Origin: Pseudideonella sakaiensis
Lineage (GTDB): Bacteria; Pseudomonadota; Gammaproteobacteria; Burkholderiales; Burkholderiaceae_C
Direction of reading: 5' to 3'
NCBI RefSeq assembly: GCF_001293525.1
Contig: NZ_BBYR01000013.1
Span: 1 to 64,000, forward strand
Length of the DNA stretch: 64,000 nucleotides
Part shown: piece after piece, positions 1-7,115 of the stretch
Layout of the letters: each line of letters begins with the position of its first letter
How positions within the stretch are numbered: the stretch's first letter is position 1
Translations under genes and position numbers: made by a program
The notes under the pieces: model-generated
The model's database searches: none
Told to the model about the DNA's origin: nothing
Seen by the model: only the letters and a program-made list of their open reading frames with translations

Positions 1-106
1 GCCGGTCGCCGGTCGCCGGTCGCTGGTCGCTGGTCGCTGGTCGCTGGTCGCTGGTCGCTGGTCGCTGGTCGCTGGTCGCTGGTCGCTGGTCGCTGGTCGC
101 TGGTCG
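1..106. repeat. 7-bp tandem repeat array (GGTCGCY)n, cut by window start
   Basis: Fourteen uninterrupted copies of a 7-bp unit run from base 4 to 101. The first two are GGTCGCC and the other twelve GGTCGCT. A partial copy GGTCG follows at 102-106, and the leading GCC fits a further copy outside the window. No gene is recognised around it, and the gap continues to the ATG at 250. A unit not divisible by three with near-perfect copies is typical of slipped-strand expansion. Confidence 0.95.
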
Positions 107-249
107 ATGATGACCGATCCGCGGGACGCCGACACCGGCGCCGCGGTGTGTCATCCGTCACGGCCGAGGCCGCCTTCGTCGACGGCGCTGCGTCCGGCGG
201 CCGGTGGCGCGCGTCAGCAGGCATCCCCCTGCCACCCACGGAGCCTGCC

Positions 250-975
250 ATGACCCCTGCCCTGCCCCTCGCCGCCGCGCTGCTCACCGCCGCGACCCTG
301 TGGCCCACCGCCCACGCCGCCGCGCCGGTGGCCTACGAAGCCGTCCACCAGGGCATCGTCACCCGCGTGGAGCTGCGGATCGACGGGGCCCGCTTCGAGG
401 GCCACCTCGGCGAGGCCGCGCTGCAGCTGTCGCTCGCCGGCCGCGCGCAGGGCCCGCGGCTGGACGGCCAGGTGCAGGATCCGCGCAGCGGGCAGGCGGT
501 GATGCCGATGGCCGCCGAGCTGCGCGGCGACGAGCTGCTGCTCGTACTGCGACCGCCGGCGGCGGCGCCCGCCCGCCTCCATCTGCGCCGGGTCGCCGCG
601 GCCGCGGCACCCGAGGCCACCCCGGCAGCCGGCGGCCGCCTCGACCCGCAGCTGGTGGGCCGCTGGCGCCACGAGTCGCAGATCAACAGCGCCGGCGGCG
701 CAGGCGGCTTCGCCGCCTTCAGCACCGTGCGATCGCTGACGCTGGGCGCCGACGGCCGCGTGAGCCAGTCGGTGCGCTCCGTGGGCGGTGGCGGGAACTG
801 GAGTGCCGACGGCGGCGAGCGCACGGAGTTCAGCGGCCGCTGGATGGTGCGCGACGGCAGCCTCTGGGTGCAGCCCGACGGCCAGCCGCGCTTCGTGGCG
901 GCGGGGCGCTACCGCTTCTCCGGGCCCTACCTGGTCACCGAGAACGCCCAGGGGCGGCTGGTCTGGCAGCGCTGA
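250..975 (+). CDS. Secreted hypothetical protein
   Basis: The ATG at 250 starts a clear signal peptide: an Ala/Leu-rich core (about residues 4-18) ending in an AHA-A type cleavage site near residue 20. An upstream in-frame start would bury it. The mature part (about 220 residues) has a repetitive beta-type pattern in two halves, split by an Ala/Pro linker near residues 115-135. The second half (about 136-241) has many Gly, Trp and Tyr residues and resembles a lipocalin-like or META-type barrel, but I recognise no family. Its last 41 bases overlap the convergent acetyltransferase gene. Function unknown, probably periplasmic or exported. Confidence 0.7.
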   Translation: MTPALPLAAALLTAATLWPTAHAAAPVAYEAVHQGIVTRVELRIDGARFEGHLGEAALQLSLAGRAQGPRLDGQVQDPRSGQAVMPMAAELRGDELLLVLRPPAAAPARLHLRRVAAAAAPEATPAAGGRLDPQLVGRWRHESQINSAGGAGGFAAFSTVRSLTLGADGRVSQSVRSVGGGGNWSADGGERTEFSGRWMVRDGSLWVQPDGQPRFVAAGRYRFSGPYLVTENAQGRLVWQR

Positions 976-1510
976 GCGGGGGGCGCGGCCGGACGAACGC
1001 GAGCTCGGTACAGGGTCGGCCCTTGAAGACGGTGTCGATCGAGCCCGCCGGCGCGAAGCCGGCGCGCCCGAGCAGCGTGATCGCGGCCGGGTGGCGGGCG
1101 TCGGTGCGGGCCCGCAGCTGCACGACGCACGCGTGCTCGAAGGCCGCGCCGGCCGCCAGCCCCACCGCGCGCAGCCCATGCCCCTGCCGCTGGTGCGCCC
1201 GCGCGAGCGTGAAGCCGAGCTCGACCACCGTGGCGTCGGCCGCGAGGTGCAGGCCGACGTCGCCGACCAGCTCGTCCGTCGCCGCCAGCGCGATGCCCAG
1301 CTGCACCCACTGACCCGGCAGCAGCCGCGTCGCCCCCGCGGTCTCGGCGAGGAAGCGCCGTGCCTGCACGGCGTCCATCGGCGTCCAGCCCTGGAACTCC
1401 GCCACCTGCGGATCGGCACGGTAGGCCGCGAACGCTGGCAGGTCGGCGAGGCGCAGGCTGCGCAGCACGGTGGGCCCGTCGCGACGCGGCAGGGACAGCG
1501 CCAGGCTCAT
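935..1510 (-). CDS. GNAT family N-acetyltransferase (RimJ/RimL-like)
   Basis: The 191-residue protein has the layout of the RimJ/RimL-type GNAT fold: an N-terminal strand with LRSLRLADLPAFAAYRADP, a central strand ending VELGFTLARAHQRQGHG (acetyl-CoA pyrophosphate loop), and a C-terminal ALLGRAGF-type helix-strand. It would transfer acetyl from acetyl-CoA to an amine; the substrate is not visible. Its ATG overlaps the TGA of the upstream GyrB-like gene by four bases (ATGA), so translation is probably coupled. It is the last gene of a three-gene operon with the DUF4256 protein. Confidence 0.85.
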   Translation of the reverse strand: MSLALSLPRRDGPTVLRSLRLADLPAFAAYRADPQVAEFQGWTPMDAVQARRFLAETAGATRLLPGQWVQLGIALAATDELVGDVGLHLAADATVVELGFTLARAHQRQGHGLRAVGLAAGAAFEHACVVQLRARTDARHPAAITLLGRAGFAPAGSIDTVFKGRPCTELAFVRPRPPLSAARPAAPGRSR

Positions 1511-2052
1511 CGCCCGGGCCCGCCCGGCCCGACGAGGGCCACCCCGGGGCAAGCCGCCTGCACCGCCGCGAGCCAGTCGCACAGCGCCCGGGCCACGTCC
1601 TCGCGCGGCGGCGCGCCGCCGGCCACGCGGCCCGCGATGCGCGTGCCGGAGCGGGCCGCGGCGGGCGCCGGCTCGCGCTGCTGCGCCACCTGGCGGCCGG
1701 CGCGGTAGGTCGTCACCACGCGCTGGCCGCCGCGCACCACCTCCACCAGCAGCTCGCTGCAGCGCCGGTTGATCAGCGACAGGCCGATCCCCTGCAGCTG
1801 CACCGGACCGGGATCGGCCTGGCCGAAGGGGAAATCGAACTGCTCGTAGACCACGGTGAGGTAGGGCACGGCGCCGACGCGCCGGTCGACCGAGTGGCCG
1901 CGGCCATCGTCGGCCACCGCGAAGCGGTCCGCGTCGGCCTGCACCTCGATGCGCGTGACGTGGCCCGCCTGCGCCTCCGCGACGGCGTACAGCACGAGGG
2001 CCTGCACCAGCTGCGCAGCCTCTTCGGACACGGGCATCGGGGCGGCATGCAT
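1507..2052 (-). CDS. Stand-alone GyrB-like GHKL domain protein, likely catalytically degenerate
   Basis: The 181 residues align by eye with the N-terminal ATPase domain of DNA gyrase B: an AVAEAQAGH helix, the Bergerat motif DDGRGHSVD (residues 48-56), a GIGLSLINRR segment in place of GVGVSVVNAL, and a C-terminal SGTR segment where GyrB has TGTxxxF. The Asp before GRG (Asp49) is kept. The positions of the catalytic Glu and the Mg-binding Asn of GyrB hold Ala18 and Tyr22, and the GGxHG loop reads VQLQG. There is no transducer, TOPRIM or DNA-binding part. ATP may still bind, but hydrolysis is doubtful. It sits 8 bases after the DUF4256 gene and overlaps the GNAT gene by 4. Role unknown. Confidence 0.7.
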   Translation of the reverse strand: MHAAPMPVSEEAAQLVQALVLYAVAEAQAGHVTRIEVQADADRFAVADDGRGHSVDRRVGAVPYLTVVYEQFDFPFGQADPGPVQLQGIGLSLINRRCSELLVEVVRGGQRVVTTYRAGRQVAQQREPAPAAARSGTRIAGRVAGGAPPREDVARALCDWLAAVQAACPGVALVGPGGPGR

Positions 2053-2060
2053 CGCGGGGC

Positions 2061-2591
2061 CTAGACGCGCAGCAGCGTGCGGAAGCCGCGCGCCGCGTAA
2101 TAGGAATCCGCGCCGTTGTGGTACGTGAAGACGCGGCCGTAGCGCCGGTCACAGAACAGCGCGCCGCCGCGCGCGCGCAGCCCGGGCGGCGTGGCCACCC
2201 AGCTCGAGCTGCGCAGGTCGAACTCGCCGAGCGCCTGCAGCGCGTGGTACTGCGCCTCCGACATCAGAACCACCCCCATCGCCGCGACCTGGTCCGACAC
2301 GCAGCCTGCGGGCTTGTTCGCCTTGCGGGCGTCCAGCGCCGCACGGTCGTAGCAGAGGCTGCGGCGGCCGGCCGGGCTTTCCGCCGCGCAGTCGGCGAAC
2401 AGCAGGGCGCCGTCGTCCTGACCGATCACGTCCGGCTCGCCGCCCGTCGCTTCCATCTGCACCAAGGCCACCGCGGCCTCGGCCCGCGCCGCGAGCCGGG
2501 CCTGCACGGCGGCCCAGGCGAGGCCCGGGTGGCGCTGTGGGTGGGCCTCGAAGCGGAACTTCAGCACGGCGAGCAGGTCGGCAGGGAGCAT
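2061..2591 (-). CDS. DUF4256 domain-containing protein
   Basis: The 176-residue product matches the DUF4256 family along its whole length. Hallmarks are LKFRFEAHPQRHPGL at the N-terminus, MEATGGEPDVIG, the conserved DCAAESPAGRRSLCYDR block, GGALFCDRRYGRVF, and the C-terminal YHNGADSYYAARGFR. The family has no assigned function; the conserved Asp, Glu, Cys and Arg residues suggest an enzyme. No signal peptide or membrane segment is seen, so it is cytoplasmic. It is the first gene of the operon with the GyrB-like and GNAT genes. A -10-like TAGATT lies about 40 bases upstream, in the gap shared with the divergent sigma factor gene. Confidence 0.9.
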   Translation of the reverse strand: MLPADLLAVLKFRFEAHPQRHPGLAWAAVQARLAARAEAAVALVQMEATGGEPDVIGQDDGALLFADCAAESPAGRRSLCYDRAALDARKANKPAGCVSDQVAAMGVVLMSEAQYHALQALGEFDLRSSSWVATPPGLRARGGALFCDRRYGRVFTYHNGADSYYAARGFRTLLRV

Positions 2592-2781
2592 GGTGGGCAG
2601 CGGCGGACGGAGGCGGGCGGGGGAGCCGGCAATCTACGCCGTCGGGCCGACCGGCGCCACCGGGCCGAGCCGGTCCGCCAGCGGCCTAAGATGGCCCGCC
2701 TGCTCGCCCACCTCCCCGCGCGCCCTGTTTCCGCCGGCCGCCCGCCATCCGCCGCCCGCCAACCGCCGCGCCCTCCGCCGC

Positions 2782-3672
2782 ATGGACGCCTCCACCCGCA
2801 CCTTCCTCGCCCACCGCCCGCGCCTGCGCAGCCTCGCCTACCGGATGCTGGGCAGCGTGGCCGAGGCCGAGGACGTGGTGCAGGACACCTGGCTGCGCTG
2901 GCAGGAGGCCGACCCGGCTGCGATCGAGACCCCCGAGGCCTGGCTGGTCACGGCCACCTCGCGCCTGTCGATCGACCGGCTGCGCGCGCTGAAGCGGCAG
3001 CGCGCAGACTATCCCGGCCTCTGGCTGCCCGAGCCGATCGCCACCGGGGAGGCGTCCACCGCGTCGCCGGAGGACACCCTGGAGCGGCTGGGCGAGGTGT
3101 CGGCCGCGCTGCTGGCGCTGCTGGAACGGCTGACCCCGGAGGCGCGCGCGGCCTTCCTGCTGCGCGAGGTCTTCGACGCGGACTACGCGGACATCGCCCG
3201 CCTGCTCGGCACCTCGGAGGCCAACTGTCGCCAGCGCGTGCTGCGGGCGCGCCGCGCGCTGGGCGACGCGGTGCCGGCACGGCCCGCGTCCGCCGACGAG
3301 CACCGGCGGCTCGTCGAGGCCTTCGCCGACGCCGCGGCCTCGGGCCGCTTCGACGCGCTGCAGGAGCTGCTCGCCGCCGATGCCGAGCTGCGGGGCGATG
3401 GCGGAGGCCGCGTGCGCAGCGTGGGCCACCCGCTGCACGGGGCGCGCCGGATCGCCCAGCTCTACCTGGCCACCTTCCTGCGCCACCGTGCGCGGCAGCG
3501 GCTCGCGGTGGTCGAGCTCAACGGCCGGCCCGGGCTGCTGCGCTTCATCGACGGACGGCTGGAGTCGGCGCAGAGCCTGGTCGTCGCGCAGGGCCGGATC
3601 ACGCGGCTGGACGTGCAGCGCAACCCCGAGAAGCTGCGCCGCCTCGCGGCGGCGTTCGAGCCGGGGGCCTGA
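2782..3672 (+). CDS. ECF41-type RNA polymerase sigma factor (SigJ-like) with C-terminal SnoaL-like domain
   Basis: The 296-residue protein has sigma region 2 (about 10-75, with RMLGSVAEAEDVVQDTWLRW), a linker holding WLPEP (81-85), sigma region 4 (about 105-160, ending NCRQRVLRARRAL), and a SnoaL-like C-terminal extension (about 170-290). The extension carries DGGGR (206-210) and NPEKL (281-285). WLPEP, DGGG and NPDKL-type motifs are the known signature of ECF41 sigma factors, in which the extension replaces an anti-sigma factor and modulates activity. ATG 2782 was chosen because homology begins there. The known ECF41 partner type, an SDR/epimerase gene, follows 211 bases downstream behind a matching promoter. 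Confidence 0.92.
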   Translation: MDASTRTFLAHRPRLRSLAYRMLGSVAEAEDVVQDTWLRWQEADPAAIETPEAWLVTATSRLSIDRLRALKRQRADYPGLWLPEPIATGEASTASPEDTLERLGEVSAALLALLERLTPEARAAFLLREVFDADYADIARLLGTSEANCRQRVLRARRALGDAVPARPASADEHRRLVEAFADAAASGRFDALQELLAADAELRGDGGGRVRSVGHPLHGARRIAQLYLATFLRHRARQRLAVVELNGRPGLLRFIDGRLESAQSLVVAQGRITRLDVQRNPEKLRRLAAAFEPGA

Positions 3673-3723
3673 GCGTGTGAGCGCCCCCAGGGCCGGGCCT
3701 TGCCCGTCCCGCCCCCCGGTCAG

Positions 3724-3750
3724 GAAAACTTGGGGCGGCCCGGCGTTTTC
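3724..3750. promoter_or_regulatory. Inverted repeat GAAAAC...GTTTTC in sigma/SDR gap
   Basis: The arms GAAAAC (3724-3729) and GTTTTC (3745-3750) are perfect inverted repeats, extendable with one mismatch to 9 bp, around a GC-rich 15-base loop. They stand out as the only A/T-rich motif in the gap between the sigma factor and SDR genes. This could be a hairpin at the end of the sigma transcript or a protein-binding site; nothing here decides. Confidence 0.3.
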
Positions 3751-3803
3751 TTGCGAGCGGCGCGCTCCCCTGCGGGGGCGGGTCCGGGGTCCGGCGGCCG
3801 CGC

Positions 3804-3830
3804 TGTCACGCGCGGCCGGCCTGGCGCGTC
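3804..3830 (+). promoter_or_regulatory. Candidate ECF41-dependent promoter of the SDR gene
   Basis: A -35 heptamer TGTCACG (3804-3810) and a -10 CGTC (3827-3830) are separated by 16 bases. The published ECF41 consensus is TGTCACA with CGTC at about this distance, upstream of the partner gene. The start would fall near 3837, leaving a leader of about 45 bases before the ATG at 3884. The match in both boxes, right behind an ECF41 sigma gene, makes self-contained regulation likely. Confidence 0.75.
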
Positions 3831-3883
3831 TTGGGGAGAAGAGGGCCGGGCAACACCGCCGGGCTCGTCCACCGGGAGCCCCC

Positions 3884-4657
3884 ATGAAGATCGTCCTCGT
3901 CGGCGGCAGCGGCCTGATCGGCCGCAAGCTCGCCCCCCGCCTCGTCGCCGCCGGCCACACGGTGACCATCGCCTCGCCGTCGCGCGGCGTCGACGCCGTC
4001 CGAGGCACCGGCCTCGCGGAGGCACTGGCCGGTGCGCACACCGTGGTCGACGTCAGCAATGCGCCGTCCTTCGAGGACGCCGCCGTCCTGCACTTCTTCG
4101 AGACCGGCACGCGGCGGCTGCTGGCCGCCGAAGCCGCCGCGGGGGTGCGGCACCACCTGGCGCTGTCGGTCGTCGGCTGCGACCGCGTGCCCGACAGCGG
4201 CTACCTGCGCGCCAAGGCGGCGCAGGAGGCGCTGATCCGCGGGGGCCCGACGCCCTGGACGGTGGTCCGGGCCACCCAGTTCTTCGAGTTCCTGGACACC
4301 ATCGCCCAGGCCGCCACGGCCGGCGACGCCGTGCGCGCCACGCCCGCGCGCCTGCAGCCGGTGGCGGCCGACGACGTCGCGGCGCTGCTGGCCGAGCGGG
4401 TCGAGCGCGGCCCGCTGAATGGCGTCGTCGACCTGGCGGGGCCCGAGGCCTGGGGGCTGGACGCGCTGGTGCGCCAGGCCCTGGCCCGGGCCGGCGACCC
4501 GCGCCCCGTGACCACCGACCCGGAGGCCCGCTACTTCGGCGCGCGCCTCGCCGCCGACGCGCTGGTGCCGCAGGGCCCCGGCGTCATCGGCGCGACGACC
4601 CTGGCGCAGTGGCAGGCCGCCGCACGCAACGACGGGCCGCGCCGAGCCGACCCCTGA
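3884..4657 (+). CDS. NAD(P)-dependent SDR / NmrA-like epimerase, ECF41 partner
   Basis: The 257-residue protein starts with a Rossmann nucleotide site, VLVGGSGLIGRKLA (residues 4-17). It continues as an atypical short-chain dehydrogenase of the NmrA/epimerase type: VDVSNAPSFED, a SVVGCDRVPDSGYLRAKAAQE segment holding the Tyr and Lys of the active-site region, and TVVRATQFFEF. It would be a cytoplasmic NAD(P)H oxidoreductase or epimerase of unknown substrate. Genes of this kind are one of the three known partner classes of ECF41 sigma factors, and the promoter at 3804-3830 supports control by the upstream sigma factor. It is convergent with the GNAT gene that ends at 4692. Confidence 0.88.
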   Translation: MKIVLVGGSGLIGRKLAPRLVAAGHTVTIASPSRGVDAVRGTGLAEALAGAHTVVDVSNAPSFEDAAVLHFFETGTRRLLAAEAAAGVRHHLALSVVGCDRVPDSGYLRAKAAQEALIRGGPTPWTVVRATQFFEFLDTIAQAATAGDAVRATPARLQPVAADDVAALLAERVERGPLNGVVDLAGPEAWGLDALVRQALARAGDPRPVTTDPEARYFGARLAADALVPQGPGVIGATTLAQWQAAARNDGPRRADP

Positions 4658-4691
4658 CGCGCCGCGCGCAAGCCGCCCTGCCCGAGCCTCG

Positions 4692-5111
4692 TCAGGCCTC
4701 GCTGCGCAGCATGAGGAACTTGACGATGCCCTCGGGGTAGCCGTCGATCTGCGCCAGCACGCGGTAGCCATGGCGCCGATAGAAGTCCGGCGCCTGGTAG
4801 CTCAGCGTGGTCAGGTAGAAGATGCGGCAGCCGCGGGCGCGCGCCGCCTGCTCGAAATCCGCCAGCAGCGCGCTGCCCACGCCGCGGCCGCGTTCCGCCG
4901 CCTCGACCCAGAGCTGCTGCAGTTCGCAGCACGCGCCCCAGGTGCGGCCGACCGCGCCGCCGAGGAGGCGCGCGCCCGCCTCGTCGCGGGCCGCCACGGC
5001 CAGCGGGCGCACCTCGTGCAGCGGCGCCGCGGCCCGGGCATGGGTCTCCAACCCCTCGTCGACGGCCTGGAGCAGGTCGCCGGGCGGGTCGTCGTGGGTC
5101 TCGAGGCGCAT
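4692..5111 (-). CDS. GNAT family N-acetyltransferase
   Basis: The 139-residue protein has the central GNAT signature LQQLWVEAAERGRGVGSALLADFE (split here by the acetyl-CoA loop RGRGVGSAL) followed by GCRIFYLTTLSYQAPDFYRRHGY, the usual strand-helix that ends the fold. The ATG at 5111 lies 8 bases after the TGA of the VOC gene, which argues for this start rather than an in-frame ATG 24 bases further upstream. The substrate is unknown. It closes a run of small same-strand enzyme genes (6996 down to 4692). Confidence 0.85.
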   Translation of the reverse strand: MRLETHDDPPGDLLQAVDEGLETHARAAAPLHEVRPLAVAARDEAGARLLGGAVGRTWGACCELQQLWVEAAERGRGVGSALLADFEQAARARGCRIFYLTTLSYQAPDFYRRHGYRVLAQIDGYPEGIVKFLMLRSEA

Positions 5112-5118
5112 GCCGGCG

Positions 5119-5493
5119 TCAGGTGTCGGCCGCATGGCACACCACCTCGACGTTGTGCCCGTCCGGCCCGATCACGAAGGCGGCGTAGTAGGTCGGCCCG
5201 TACACCGGGCGCAGGCCGGGGGCGCCGTGGTCGCGGCCGCCGGCGGCCAGCGCCAGGCGGTGGAAGGCCTGCACCTGGGCACGCGTCTGCGCGGTGAAGG
5301 CGAGGTGCAGCGGCGGTGTCGTCGGCGTCGCATCGCGGCGCAGGCACAGCGAGGACACGCTGTCGAGGCGGCACAGCTCGACGCCCTGCGGCCCGTCGGC
5401 GACGAGGGCCACGCCGAGCGGCTCGAGCGCGCGCAGGAAGAAGTCGCGCGCGGCCGCCAGGTCGCTGACGCTGAGGACGACGTGGTCGAACAT
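5119..5493 (-). CDS. VOC family protein (glyoxalase/bleomycin-resistance fold)
   Basis: The 124 residues form a single VOC unit. MFDHVVLSVSDL at the start and NVEVVCHA at the end supply the usual paired beta-alpha-beta-beta-beta modules, with a likely metal-site His near residue 4 and a Glu in NVEVV. PVYGPTYYAAFVIGPDGHNVE is the typical C-terminal block of the dioxygenase-like VOC subfamily with catechol-dioxygenase resemblance. Substrate unknown; roles in the family range from glyoxalase to antibiotic binding. It is followed after 7 bases by the GNAT gene and preceded at 21 bases by the DHFR-like gene. Confidence 0.85.
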   Translation of the reverse strand: MFDHVVLSVSDLAAARDFFLRALEPLGVALVADGPQGVELCRLDSVSSLCLRRDATPTTPPLHLAFTAQTRAQVQAFHRLALAAGGRDHGAPGLRPVYGPTYYAAFVIGPDGHNVEVVCHAADT

Positions 5494-5514
5494 CGGCCGG
5501 CCCGCCCGCAGACC

Positions 5515-6084
5515 TCAGGCGGCGCCCGCGTCGGGCCTCGCCACGCGGTAGCGCAGCTCCGCGAAGCCCGTCCCGATCGCACGCGCCGACACCAGCTCGA
5601 AGGGCGGCGCGGTGATGCGCCGCGGGAACAGCGGCTTGCCACGGCCCAGCGTCACCGAGGCGACCTGGAGGATCAGCTCGTCGAGCAGCCCGGCGTCGTG
5701 GAACTGGCCGGCCAGGTCGCCGCCGCCGACCACCCAGAGGTTCCGGCCCCCCGCGGCGGCCTGCATCGCGGCGTGCACCGGGCGCACGTCGCCGCGGACG
5801 AAGTGCAGCTCGGCCCCCGGCACCGGCGGCAGCGAGCGGCTCGAGAAGACCCAGGTCGGCTGGTGGTAGGGCCAGTGCGCGCCCGTCTCCGCGGCGACCG
5901 TGTCGGCGTGGCGCAGCATCCATTCGTAGGTCGACGAGCCCATCGCCAGCGCGCCGACCTCGGCGATGAAGTCGGGGTAGCCGGTGTCGTTCACGTTCCC
6001 CAGCGGGAACAGCCAGTCGAGCGAGTCGTCCTCGGTGGCGAGGTAGCCGTCCAGGCTGGTGGCGGTGTAGAACTGGGTGCGCAT
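5515..6084 (-). CDS. Dihydrofolate reductase family protein (RibD C-terminal-like)
   Basis: The 189-residue protein opens with TATSLDGYLA and continues with GALAMGSSTYEWML, PTWVFSSRSLP, NLWVVGGGDLAGQFHDAGLLDEL and VTLGRGKPLFP. These are the hallmark blocks of the RibD C-terminal/YwjB-YyaP DHFR-like reductase family. The GGGDLA loop is the NADPH-binding site. It would be an NAD(P)H-dependent reductase of unknown substrate, not a true folate enzyme. The gene stands in a row of small single-domain enzymes on the minus strand with gaps of 20-45 bases, probably co-transcribed. Confidence 0.88.
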   Translation of the reverse strand: MRTQFYTATSLDGYLATEDDSLDWLFPLGNVNDTGYPDFIAEVGALAMGSSTYEWMLRHADTVAAETGAHWPYHQPTWVFSSRSLPPVPGAELHFVRGDVRPVHAAMQAAAGGRNLWVVGGGDLAGQFHDAGLLDELILQVASVTLGRGKPLFPRRITAPPFELVSARAIGTGFAELRYRVARPDAGAA

Positions 6085-6126
6085 CGGGGTCGGTCCGGTC
6101 GGTGGGCGGGGAGGGGCGGCCGCGGA

Positions 6127-6591
6127 TCAGGCGCCGGCCGCGGGCCTGGGGACGGCAGCGCCCTCCCAGCCGAACTCGGAGTACACCACGCCGGCCGACA
6201 CCTGCCCGAGGGCGTGCCGCACGTAGGGCACCGTGTTCGCCGGCAGCGCGTCGGCCGGGTACCAGGCGAGCTCGCTGCACTTCGCGGGCTCGCGGTTCAC
6301 CGGCTCGCCCTGCCAGGCCGAGGCGGTGAAGAAAAAGGAGAGGCGCTCGGCCTCGCTGCGCCGGTGGATGACGTGGCAGAGCGCGAGGTCGGCCGGCGCG
6401 ATCAGCAGGCCGGCCTCCTCCAGCGCCTCGCGCGCCATCGCCGCGCGGGCCGTCTCGCCGCCGTCGACGTGGCCGGCGACCACGCTGTAGTTCCCGTCCT
6501 CGTAGCCGGTGCCCTGGCGGCGCAGCAGCAGCACGCGGCCGGCCCGCCGCAGCACCAGGTGGACCTCGGGAATCAGCGTGAAGCGGGGCAT
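6127..6591 (-). CDS. NUDIX hydrolase
   Basis: A full Nudix box is visible, running from GHVDGG to [10 protein letters not shown]. It fits GX5EX7REUXEEXGU with every catalytic Glu present. The 154-residue protein starts [25 protein letters not shown], the usual first strand pair. It would hydrolyse a nucleoside diphosphate linked to another moiety. The C-terminal half ([24 protein letters not shown]) is that of the RppH/MutT-like group without further clue to the substrate. It starts 6 bases after the stop of the cupin gene, so the two are likely in one operon. Confidence 0.92.
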   Translation of the reverse strand: MPRFTLIPEVHLVLRRAGRVLLLRRQGTGYEDGNYSVVAGHVDGGETARAAMAREALEEAGLLIAPADLALCHVIHRRSEAERLSFFFTASAWQGEPVNREPAKCSELAWYPADALPANTVPYVRHALGQVSAGVVYSEFGWEGAAVPRPAAGA

Positions 6592-6597
6592 CCGCCG

Positions 6598-6996
6598 CTA
6601 CCTCGGCCGGTGCCGGGTGCCCGCGCCGGCCGTGATGAAGACCGCCGTCGCCTCGCCGTCGACATCCGCCGTGTGCCAGACCCCCGGCTCGTTCACCGCG
6701 TACTGCCCCGGCTCCAGCACCAGGCTCGTCACGCCGCCATCGGCACGCTCCTGCAGCAGGGTGAGGCGCCCGCCGGTGCACAGCACCACCTCGCTGCCCT
6801 GCGGATGCATCTCCCACATCGTCCACGGCGCGGCGAACGTGTACATGCTCACCAGCCGCCCTTCCGCGCCGTCGGCTGCATGCCGGGCCTCGTAGTCGGC
6901 ATACCAGGCGATGCCGCCGGTGAACGGCGGCTCCACGCTGGCACGGGCGCCCAGGCCGAGGTGGATGGGGTGCGTGGCGATGGCGTGGACGGACAT
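6598..6996 (-). CDS. Cupin domain-containing protein
   Basis: The 132-residue product is a small one-domain cupin. The first motif is the WEMHPQGSEVVLCTGG block, with the His and Glu metal ligands. The second is PGQYAVNEPGVWHTADV, with the closing His. It has no fused DNA-binding domain, so it may be an enzyme or a binding protein. ATG 6996 has a GGGAG ribosome site at a good distance. The gene leads the run cupin-Nudix-DHFR-like-VOC-GNAT on the minus strand. Substrate unknown. Confidence 0.85.
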   Translation of the reverse strand: MSVHAIATHPIHLGLGARASVEPPFTGGIAWYADYEARHAADGAEGRLVSMYTFAAPWTMWEMHPQGSEVVLCTGGRLTLLQERADGGVTSLVLEPGQYAVNEPGVWHTADVDGEATAVFITAGAGTRHRPR

Positions 6997-7115
6997 GCTG
7001 AAGGCTCCCGGTGTGGCCGCAGGCGCACGGCGTGGCGCCGTGCCGCCGCACACGCGATCGGCCCGGCGGGCGCCCACTGTACGGGGGACCGGCCCGACGG
7101 GGAAGCACGCGGCCG

